From VRUE01 sp963747765 (GTDB lineage Bacteria; Actinomycetota; Thermoleophilia; Solirubrobacterales; 70-9): 12,350 nt of DNA. Within the stretch, counting starts at the first letter, position 1, and each line of letters opens with the position of its first letter. Under the pieces are notes generated by a model. It was not told where the DNA came from and searched no databases. It was given only the letters and a program-made list of their open reading frames with translations. The stretch lies in contig CAVVGH010000014.1 of the NCBI GenBank assembly GCA_963747765.1, forward strand, positions 1-12,350. The letters are read 5' to 3'. Position numbers and translations under genes: made by a program. This document shows positions 6,596 through 12,167 of the stretch, piece after piece.

Positions 6596-6797
6596 AGAGC
6601 GGCTGGACGAGCGGTGGCGCCGCAGACCGACCCGACCGGCGATGATCGTCACCAGCAGCGGGTCGCCGAAGTACCCCCGCCAGCTCGAGCGCCCGGTGGA
6701 CGGACTCGACGAGCGCGGCGGCCGGCTGGTCCTCGAGCAGGTCGAGCGAGAGATAGACGACCGCCCGCGGGCCGATGCCCGCCGCCAATATGTGCAT
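6596..6797. other. Intergenic stretch, possible decayed coding material
   Basis: No intact gene is seen. On the minus strand two frames together read like protein: LAAGIGPRAVVYLSLDLLED..., then after a one-base shift YFGDPLLVTIIAG. This may be a decayed fragment of a membrane protein, but I cannot name it and the evidence is thin. Confidence 0.25.
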
Positions 6798-6880
6798 TCG
6801 AGCAAGGCCGTGCCGTCGCCTGCGAGCGCCGCCTCGCCAAACGCATCCTGCGCGAGCTGTTCAAGGGCGTCGCACGGTAG
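6798..6880 (+). pseudogene. Truncated remnant of the paralog 3 3' end
   Basis: The segment begins TCGAGCA and encodes EQGRAVACER fused directly to RRLAKRILRELFKGVAR, ending TAG 6878-6880. Paralog 3 encodes EQGRVVACER and, about 100 bases later, RRLAKRILRELHRTLFKGVPR. The remnant therefore lacks the stretch in between and ten or so bases within the last helix, but keeps the same stop. It marks a duplication followed by deletion, and implies a sixth paralog once existed here. Confidence 0.75.
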
Positions 6881-7037
6881 GCCGTGGTCCGCGGAGGCGG
6901 TGCTTTTCTGCTTGCGACGCTGGCCGCGCTGCGGCGCATCACCTGGTGAAAGAAATAACGACATGTGTTTTTGGTTAGGACTCTTTGATGTAATACTCAG
7001 GGATACTCGTGGCACACGCAACGCGAACGGGGAGAAC
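6881..7037 (+). promoter_or_regulatory. AT-rich upstream region and Shine-Dalgarno of paralog 4
   Basis: About 6945-7000 is AT-rich relative to its surroundings. TGTAAT (6989-6994) with TGTTTT 18 bases upstream, or GATACT (7002-7007), could be the promoter. GGGGAG (7029-7034) lies three bases before ATG 7038. A GTG at 7009 follows GATACTC much as in the other paralogs but is out of frame with the protein. Confidence 0.35.
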
Positions 7038-8015
7038 ATGCGTGCCGGTGGCAAGGCCCTCACACTGCTCGGAAGCCCTCGGACCTTTCTGATCCTGCGC
7101 TGCCTCTCTGGCGGTCCTCGGGGCCAGCGGGAGCTGCGTCGTGCGGCCGGCTCGGTTGCCCCGAGCACGCTGCGCAGCCAGCTCGGCGCGCTCGAAGCGG
7201 CCGGGATGACCGTGAAGCAAAAGCGGGACGGGTTCCCCGGCACGCTGGAATTCGAGCTGACCGACGGCGGCCGTGCGCTGTTGAGCGTGGCCGACCGCTT
7301 GGAAGACTGGCTCGCAGTCGCGCCGGGCGGACCGCTGAGCCCCGGCGAAGACCAGGCGAGGGCCGCCATCAAGGGGCTCGTCGACAGCTGGACGACGACC
7401 GTGCTCGACGCCCTTGCAGGCGGGCCCCTCTCGCTTACCGAGCTCGACAAGCGGATATCCGCCGCCAGCTACCCGAGGATCGAGCGCTGCCTCGACACGC
7501 TGCGGGTCGCCGAGCTCATCGACGCGCGGACTCGCGCCGGTAGCGGCACGCCCTACGCCGCGACCGACTGGCTGCGGCACGGCCTCGGCCCGCTCGTGGT
7601 CGCGGCTCGCTGGGAGCATCGGCACGCGGTCGACGGCGCGGACCCGGTGACCCGCGCAGATGTTGAGACCGCCCTCCGGACCGTCGCGCCGCTGCTCGAC
7701 CTTCCGGGGGACCTCTCGGGAGCCTGTCAGCTCGCCGCCACGTTTCCCACGGGTGGAAGGAGGCGCCGCGTCCTCGCCACGCTCGAGCTACGCTCGGGCA
7801 GCGCCCATACCGGCGCTGCCCACCCTTGGGCGGACGCGGACGCGTGGGCCCTGGGACCCATCGAAGCCTGGTTCTCGGCCCTGGTCGATCGCGATGCCGA
7901 CGGACTCAAGCTGAGCGGCGACCGTCGCCTCGTCTCGATCGTCCTCAGCCGCCTGCACCGGGCTGCGTTCGAAGCTCCAGCGAGCGTTCCCGCCGAGTCT
8001 CTACAAAAAACCTGA
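7038..8015 (+). CDS. Double winged-helix HxlR-like regulator with SCP2-like C-terminus, paralog 4
   Basis: 325 aa from ATG 7038, chosen because GGGGAG precedes it and the conserved RAGGKALTLL core begins at once. An in-frame ATG at 6963 would add 25 residues including MCFWLGLF, unlike any paralog. The first winged helix is intact: RELRRAAGSVAPSTLRSQL, then GFPGTLEFELTDGGRALLSV...DWL (about 15-95). The second unit spans about 110-200 (SLTELDKRISAASYPRIERCL, AATDWLRHGLGPL). The C-terminus, DLSGACQLAATF...AWFSALVDRDADGLKLSGDRRL, is SCP2-like. It resembles paralog 5 more than 1-3. Probably a DNA-binding regulator whose C-terminal pocket senses a hydrophobic ligand (inference). Confidence 0.85.
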   Translation: MRAGGKALTLLGSPRTFLILRCLSGGPRGQRELRRAAGSVAPSTLRSQLGALEAAGMTVKQKRDGFPGTLEFELTDGGRALLSVADRLEDWLAVAPGGPLSPGEDQARAAIKGLVDSWTTTVLDALAGGPLSLTELDKRISAASYPRIERCLDTLRVAELIDARTRAGSGTPYAATDWLRHGLGPLVVAARWEHRHAVDGADPVTRADVETALRTVAPLLDLPGDLSGACQLAATFPTGGRRRRVLATLELRSGSAHTGAAHPWADADAWALGPIEAWFSALVDRDADGLKLSGDRRLVSIVLSRLHRAAFEAPASVPAESLQKT

Positions 8016-8019
8016 CTAA

Positions 8020-8028
8020 TGCCATACT
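8020..8028 (+). promoter_or_regulatory. Extended -10 element of regulator paralog 5
   Basis: TGC-CATACT begins five bases after the stop of paralog 4 and ends nine bases before the TTG at 8038. It is a close variant of the boxes before paralogs 1-3. No -35 match is seen. Confidence 0.5.
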
Positions 8029-8037
8029 CTCACGGGC

Positions 8038-9045
8038 TTGGCTGGGCACACGGTCAACGGGAGCGGGAATGGGGCGCGCTCCGGCGCGCAGGCCCTGGCA
8101 CTGCTTGCCGCGCCGCTGAACGCGTCAATCGTGAGAGCACTGGCCAAGGGGGGCATGAAGCTGACAGATTTCAGTTGCCAGGCGGGCACACCCGCGCAAA
8201 GCACGCTCCGCACCCAGCTGCGCCTGCTCGTGGACGGCGACGTGCTCCGGAAGCGACGCCAGAACCGCTTTCCCGGCGCGCTCGAATACGAGCTGAGCGC
8301 CTCCGGTCGAGACTTGCTCTTCGTGATCGGAGCCCTCCAGCAGTGGCTCGACGACCGCGCGGATGGACCGCTGCAGCTCGGCAGCGACGAGGCGAAGGCG
8401 ACGATCAAGGCCCTGGCGGACGGATGGTCGGCCACGATGGTGCGAGCGCTCGCCGCCGGTCCGCTGTCACTCACGGAGCTGGACGGGTTGATCGCCGCCC
8501 ACAATTATCCGTCGCTGGAGCGCCGGCTGGCGACGATGCGCCTCGCCGGCCTCCTCGAGCCCAGGCCGAACGCGGGTCGCGGGACGCCGTATGCGGTAGC
8601 CGAGCGGCTGCGGCGCGCTGTGGCGCCGCTCCTCGCAGCCGCCCGCTGGGAGCGCAGCCACCGGCGAGGCGAGGCCCCCTGCATCGGCCGCATCGACATC
8701 GAGGCCATGCTCCTGCTCGCGATACCGCTGGGCGACCTCGAGGTCACGCGGCCCGGCTCCTGCCGCATGGCGGTTGAACTGTCCAAGGTCAGAAGGTCGC
8801 GGCTCGCCGGCGTCACCGTCGACGTCATCGACAGTGGGGCGGCGATCTGCACGACGGAGCTGCGCAGCGATGCGACCACCTGGGCGCATGGCGACGTGAG
8901 CGCCTGGCTCGACGCCCTGGTCGACGGCGCCGACCAGCGGCTCGAATACGGGGGCGATTGCGCCCTCGCACAGAGCCTCGTAAACGGCATGCACAGCACC
9001 TTGTTCAGGGCGTCCGGCTCGCGGCAATCGGTGGACCAGGCTTGA
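8038..9045 (+). CDS. Double winged-helix HxlR-like regulator with SCP2-like C-terminus, paralog 5
   Basis: 335 aa, TTG start placed by the upstream -10 box and alignment of ARSGAQALALL with the other paralogs. The first winged helix is well kept (about 15-110: KLTDFSCQAGTPAQSTLRTQL, NRFPGALEYELSASGRDLLFV, then QQWL). The second is at about 120-205 (SLTELDGLIAAHNYPSLERRL, then GTPYAVAERLRRAVAPL). The C-terminal third holds RPGSCRMAVEL, AWLDALVDGADQRLEYGGDCALAQ and a last helix ending HSTLF, the SCP2-like pattern. It follows paralog 4 by 22 bases but appears to have its own promoter. Its stop codon lies inside the TTGACA box of the next gene. Confidence 0.88.
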   Translation: MAGHTVNGSGNGARSGAQALALLAAPLNASIVRALAKGGMKLTDFSCQAGTPAQSTLRTQLRLLVDGDVLRKRRQNRFPGALEYELSASGRDLLFVIGALQQWLDDRADGPLQLGSDEAKATIKALADGWSATMVRALAAGPLSLTELDGLIAAHNYPSLERRLATMRLAGLLEPRPNAGRGTPYAVAERLRRAVAPLLAAARWERSHRRGEAPCIGRIDIEAMLLLAIPLGDLEVTRPGSCRMAVELSKVRRSRLAGVTVDVIDSGAAICTTELRSDATTWAHGDVSAWLDALVDGADQRLEYGGDCALAQSLVNGMHSTLFRASGSRQSVDQA

Positions 9046-9070
9046 CAACAGCCCCATGATCTAAGAGACT
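9042..9070 (+). promoter_or_regulatory. Promoter candidate for the secreted protein at 9127
   Basis: Perfect TTGACA (9042-9047) overlaps the stop of paralog 5. GAGACT (9065-9070) lies 17 bases downstream as a modest -10. TGTAAT at 9092-9097 is an alternative -10 without a good -35. Confidence 0.45.
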
Positions 9071-9126
9071 CGATCGCAGTGGGTAGTTAGCTGTAATCAT
9101 ACACCACAATGTTTATGGGAGGCGAT

Positions 9127-9957
9127 ATGAATCAGTCACGATCAATCCCTGGATTGCTCGCGGCCCTCGGCCTGACGTTGCTTGCCGTGGCGCTCTTCGC
9201 GCCAATGGCTTCCGGCGCCGAACCCGCACCCGGCTACGAACAATTCGCCGGGTGCCCGACGCAAGCGGAAGCGGAACTCGAATACTGCATCCGCTCCGAC
9301 ATCAACAGCGGACATCTGCAGATGGGCAGCAAGACCGTGCCGATCGAAAATCCGCTGAAATTGGTCGGCGCAATCAACCTGGCGTTCGAAGAATTCACCG
9401 AAGGACCGGGCGGCGGACTCTCGAAAACGCCGCAGAAAGTGCCCGGTGGAGTGATCGGCCTCACCGGTCTGACCTGGCTGCTCGAATTCTTCGGCAGCAA
9501 CGCTCTGACCCTCTACGCGACGACCGAACTGGCGGCTCCGCCGACCAATTTCGTCGTCAGCTCGGTGACGATTCCGATCAAGGTCCATCTGACGACCCCG
9601 TCCGGCGTCCTCGGGAACAACTGCTACGTCGGCTCTGACTCGAGCCCGATAACGCTCAACCTGACGACCGGGACGACCGAACCACCGTCACCGAACGAAC
9701 CGATCACCGGCCAGGAACCGGAAACCAACTTCGATGTGGAAAGCGGCATCCTCCACTTCGAAGACGGCACCTACGTGGACAACTCGTTCGCGACTCCGGG
9801 CGCCAACGGTTGTGTGCTGAAACTCTTCGGGTTCATCCCGATCAGCCTCAACGGATTCGTCAACTCGCAGGCTGGCCTGCCGTCGGCGGCCGGGAACAAC
9901 GAGACGGTCCAGAATTTCGACATCGAAGTCGCCCTTCAGGACGCCGTCTACCCGTAA
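9127..9957 (+). CDS. Secreted Cys-containing protein of a multicopy actinobacterial family
   Basis: 276 aa. ATG 9127 is preferred over the in-frame 9109 and 9115 because GGGAGG (9117-9122) lies four bases before it. The signal peptide (R5, hydrophobic 10-26, cleavage near ASGA31) is typical Sec type. The mature protein has four cysteines (C43, C54, C166, C229), enough for two disulfides, and the signature CPTQAEAELEYC then SGHLQMGSKTVPIENP. A late motif, VNSQAGLPSAAGNNETV, resembles repeated secreted proteins I associate with Solirubrobacterales; no function is established for them as far as I know. The mature chain looks beta-rich and Thr/Pro-rich in the middle (TTGTTEPPSPNEP). Single gene with its own promoter and a strong terminator. 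Confidence 0.85.
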   Translation: MNQSRSIPGLLAALGLTLLAVALFAPMASGAEPAPGYEQFAGCPTQAEAELEYCIRSDINSGHLQMGSKTVPIENPLKLVGAINLAFEEFTEGPGGGLSKTPQKVPGGVIGLTGLTWLLEFFGSNALTLYATTELAAPPTNFVVSSVTIPIKVHLTTPSGVLGNNCYVGSDSSPITLNLTTGTTEPPSPNEPITGQEPETNFDVESGILHFEDGTYVDNSFATPGANGCVLKLFGFIPISLNGFVNSQAGLPSAAGNNETVQNFDIEVALQDAVYP

Positions 9958-9981
9958 TCGATCCCTCCGATCGATTCATCG

Positions 9982-10015
9982 AAAGGGGCCGGGCACACAA
10001 AGCCCGGCCCCTTTT
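9982..10015 (+). terminator. Rho-independent terminator
   Basis: A 10-bp perfect GC stem, GGGGCCGGGC (9985-9994) with GCCCGGCCCC (10002-10011), has a 7-base loop and is followed by TTTT (10012-10015). AAA before the stem pairs with the T run, so it could also work on the opposite strand. Confidence 0.9.
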
Positions 10016-10327
10016 CGTAGGCGCCGCCTGAATGCTGACCCCCTCTCGCCGGTCGACAACTGACCCGCCGCCGGCCACGGCCACGGCGCGCTGAGCGCTT
10101 TCGGGTGTCCGATCTCCGCGGACGCCGATCGGTGCGCCCACGAGATCGTGAGACGGGCGTTTGCAGGGGGATCTCGCGCCCGCCGTGGAGCCTCGCGGCA
10201 TCTCGGCCCCGATTCATAAAAAAGACGTGCGCATGGGCCCGCCGGCCGCTATCCAATGCATGCCCCGACCGGGGCCCCGCCGCGCGGAGCGGCGCGGCGG
10301 GACATCGACAAGAAAGGAAGCACAAGC
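10016..10327 (+). promoter_or_regulatory. Leader region of the first tandem secreted gene, with hairpin
   Basis: No gene is seen in this 312-base stretch. Near its end, CTATCCAAT (10249-10257) resembles the CTATGTAAT upstream of the second tandem copy and may hold the -10. An inverted repeat CCCGCCGCGC (10276-10285) / GCGCGGCGGG (10292-10301) with a 6-base loop lies between it and the ribosome site GGAAG (10316-10320). It could be a leader hairpin. Confidence 0.4.
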
Positions 10328-11014
10328 ATGATGCGCAATCTAAAGGCACTGAACCTGGCGCTGGCGGCGCTCTTCGCGATCTCGGCGATGGCTGCCTCGG
10401 CGGCACAGGCGGAAAGCGCGGCCGGCTTCTGGGCCGAATCGGGCGCGGTGAAAATCGACACCTTGGCTGACAGTTCAGTCCAGGAATACCAAAATGGGCT
10501 TGGACACTGGACATGCACCACCCCGACAGGCTACGCCGAAGTCGAAGAAGAAGAGAGCACCGAACTGACAGCCCACGAAGTCGGCTTTGACGAATGCGAA
10601 GTCGACGGCCCGTTCGGGATCAAGTTCCCGGCGACAGTGACAACGGGGTCGGACTGCCACTTCACCTTCACAGCCGGCACATACACAGCAGCCACCGACG
10701 ACTCGCACGGCTCGGTGCATATCTGCGCGCAGACAATCGACGTGTACAGCGACGCGGCACACGAAAACCTCTACTGCCAGTTCCACGTCGCAGCGCAGAC
10801 GGTCAGCGGAGTGACATTCACAAACACGACGACAGAAGGCGTGATGGCTGTGACAATCGACGCGAACGGACTCAAAGTCGCCGAGACAGTCACAGACTTC
10901 AACAATCTGGGCTGCAACAACCACGTCAGCGACAACGCCACCTACACCGGGACGGTCTGGGCGAAGGCGACAAACGAAGCCAAAGAATACGTAGACACGA
11001 CAGTCACAGGCTGA
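10328..11014 (+). CDS. Secreted six-cysteine protein, tandem copy A
   Basis: 228 aa. Start ATG 10328 (next codon also ATG), seven bases after GGAAG, matching the start of copy B. The signal peptide MMRNLKALNLALAALFAISA ends near SAAQA-ES. The mature part has six cysteines (WTCTTP, DECEVD, SDCHFT, HICAQT, LYCQFH, LGCNNH), an EVEEEEST acidic patch and many Thr residues (FTNTTTEGV), suggesting a beta-rich disulfide-stabilised extracellular protein. Function unknown. It shares about 95% of residues with copy B, and the last 231 bases are identical. The sense strand is poor in T and favours ACA and GAA codons, unlike the GC-third usage of the regulators. The conserved antisense frames are a by-product of this. 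Confidence 0.88.
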   Translation: MMRNLKALNLALAALFAISAMAASAAQAESAAGFWAESGAVKIDTLADSSVQEYQNGLGHWTCTTPTGYAEVEEEESTELTAHEVGFDECEVDGPFGIKFPATVTTGSDCHFTFTAGTYTAATDDSHGSVHICAQTIDVYSDAAHENLYCQFHVAAQTVSGVTFTNTTTEGVMAVTIDANGLKVAETVTDFNNLGCNNHVSDNATYTGTVWAKATNEAKEYVDTTVTG

Positions 11015-11027
11015 CGCTCAGATGAGC

Positions 11028-11067
11028 GCCCCGGTCCCTGCTCGGCGAATCTGGCCGGGACCGGGGC
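11028..11067 (+). repeat. 11-bp inverted repeat after copy A
   Basis: GCCCCGGTCCC (11028-11038) pairs perfectly with GGGACCGGGGC (11057-11067) across an 18-base loop. It starts 13 bases after the stop but lacks a T run, so it is a weak terminator or an mRNA 3' end structure. Confidence 0.6.
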
Positions 11068-11096
11068 CGGCGCCGCCCGAGGCCCCAGAAGGGCAG

Positions 11097-11130
11097 ATCT
11101 GCGCGCGCGCGGATCTGCGCGCGCGCAGAT
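11097..11130. repeat. 14-bp inverted repeat with alternating CG
   Basis: ATCTGCGCGCGCGC (11097-11110) and GCGCGCGCGCAGAT (11117-11130) flank GGATCT. The arms contain (GC)5, a sequence able to extrude a cruciform or adopt Z-DNA. Confidence 0.8.
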
Positions 11131-11131
11131 A

Positions 11132-11151
11132 CTGCAAACGAGGATTTGCAG
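11132..11151. repeat. 7-bp inverted repeat
   Basis: CTGCAAA (11132-11138) and TTTGCAG (11145-11151) flank a 6-base loop, directly after the CG-rich repeat. Confidence 0.6.
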
Positions 11152-11177
11152 GGCAAACGCGTCGGCCGGTGGGCTGG

Positions 11178-11194
11178 GGCCCGCGTTGCGGGCC
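11178..11194. repeat. 7-bp GC hairpin
   Basis: GGCCCGC (11178-11184) and GCGGGCC (11188-11194) flank GTT; GAAAAC follows. Confidence 0.55.
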
Positions 11195-11211
11195 GAAAAC
11201 CTAACGATTCC

Positions 11212-11241
11212 TTGCATTATTCGAATAATGCGCTATGTAAT
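11212..11241 (+). promoter_or_regulatory. Promoter candidate for copy B with an 18-bp palindromic operator
   Basis: TTGCAT (11212-11217) and TGTAAT (11236-11241) are spaced 18 bases apart. Between and overlapping them is the perfect palindrome GCATTATTCGAATAATGC (11214-11231). A dimeric repressor bound here would cover the -35 box. The surrounding 60 bases are unusually AT-rich. Confidence 0.5.
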
Positions 11242-11320
11242 TACCAGGCCTCGAACCCGGGGCCTGCGCGGCGTCGCAGTGGCGGCGCGGCGGCTGAAGG
11301 CAATTGAAAGGAAGCACAAG

Positions 11321-12007
11321 ATGATTCGCAATCTAAAGGCACTGGGCCTGGCGCTGGTGGCGGTCTTCGCTATCTCGGCGATGGCTGCCTCGGCGGCACA
11401 GGCGGAAAGCGCGGCCGGCTTCTGGGCCGAATCGGGCGCGGTGAAAATCGACACCTTGGCTGACAGTTCAGTCCAGGAATACGTAAATGGACTCGGGACG
11501 CTGACATGCACCACCCCGACAGGCTACGCCGAAGTCGAAGAAGAAGAGAGCACCGAACTGACAGCCCACGAAGTCGGCTTTGACAAATGCGAAGTCGATG
11601 GCCCGTTCGGGATCAAGTTCCCGGCGACAGTGATAACGGGGTCGGACTGCCACTTCACCTTCACAGCCGGCACATACACAGCAGCCAGCGACGACTCGCA
11701 CGGCTCGGTGCATATCTGCGCGCAGACAATCAACGTATACAGCGACGCGGCACACGAAAACCTCTACTGCCAGAGCCACGTCGCAGCGCAGACGGTCAGC
11801 GGAGTGACATTCACAAACACGACGACAGAAGGCGTGATGGCTGTGACAATCGACGCGAACGGACTCAAAGTCGCCGAGACAGTCACAGACTTCAACAATC
11901 TGGGCTGCAACAACCACGTCAGCGACAACGCCACCTACACCGGGACGGTCTGGGCGAAGGCGACAAACGAAGCCAAAGAATACGTAGACACGACAGTCAC
12001 AGGCTGA
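11321..12007 (+). CDS. Secreted six-cysteine protein, tandem copy B
   Basis: 228 aa, exactly the length of copy A, with ATG six bases after GGAAG (11310-11314). The signal peptide begins MIRNLKALGLALVAVFAISA. About a dozen residues differ from copy A: four in the signal peptide, a cluster in QEYVNGLGTLTC (A has QEYQNGLGHWTC), and single changes E/K, T/I, T/S, D/N and F/S. All six cysteines are kept. From 11777 to the stop the DNA matches copy A base for base. The promoter region is unrelated to that of copy A except near the -10 and the GAAAGGAAGCACAAG ribosome site, so the two may be expressed under different conditions. Function unknown. Confidence 0.88.
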   Translation: MIRNLKALGLALVAVFAISAMAASAAQAESAAGFWAESGAVKIDTLADSSVQEYVNGLGTLTCTTPTGYAEVEEEESTELTAHEVGFDKCEVDGPFGIKFPATVITGSDCHFTFTAGTYTAASDDSHGSVHICAQTINVYSDAAHENLYCQSHVAAQTVSGVTFTNTTTEGVMAVTIDANGLKVAETVTDFNNLGCNNHVSDNATYTGTVWAKATNEAKEYVDTTVTG

Positions 12008-12053
12008 GGACAGCCGAAGCCGCGCCCGTCAGAGACGGATCGCGGTTGTGAGT

Positions 12054-12093
12054 CGGCGGCCGGGGCGTGCAAGCGTCCCGGCCGCCGCGTTTT
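12054..12093 (+). terminator. Rho-independent terminator after copy B
   Basis: Stem CGGCGGCCGGG (12054-12064) with CCCGGCCGCCG (12077-12087), a 12-base loop that can pair further, then CG and TTTT (12090-12093). Confidence 0.8.
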
Positions 12094-12116
12094 GCGGGGC
12101 GCACTGTGGACGTACC

Positions 12117-12146
12117 TTGACAGAGCGCGGGAGGCACCGGTATAGT
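12117..12146 (+). promoter_or_regulatory. Consensus-like housekeeping promoter
   Basis: TTGACA (12117-12122) and TATAGT (12141-12146) with an 18-base spacer, the best sigma-70-type promoter in the window. Transcription should start near 12153, giving a leader of about 15 bases with GGGG (12161-12164) before ATG 12168. Confidence 0.75.
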
Positions 12147-12167
12147 GCATTGGCCTTGCAGGGGACG

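Noticed and set aside
6642..7037. Longer start for paralog 4
   Set aside because: It would run through the paralog 3 relic in a different frame and an AT-rich spacer; no paralog has such an extension.
5561..7450. 629-codon minus-strand frame
   Set aside because: Runs antisense to two paralogs and the spacer; composition is typical of a shadow. Only the short 6600-6797 piece is mentioned, as doubtful.
10475..10924. 149-codon antisense frames conserved in both tandem copies (also 11468-11917)
   Set aside because: Conserved only because the sense genes are nearly identical and poor in T; Val/Cys/Arg-rich with no ribosome site.
11028..11231. CRISPR-like array
   Set aside because: The repeats are different palindromes, without a common repeat or uniform spacers.
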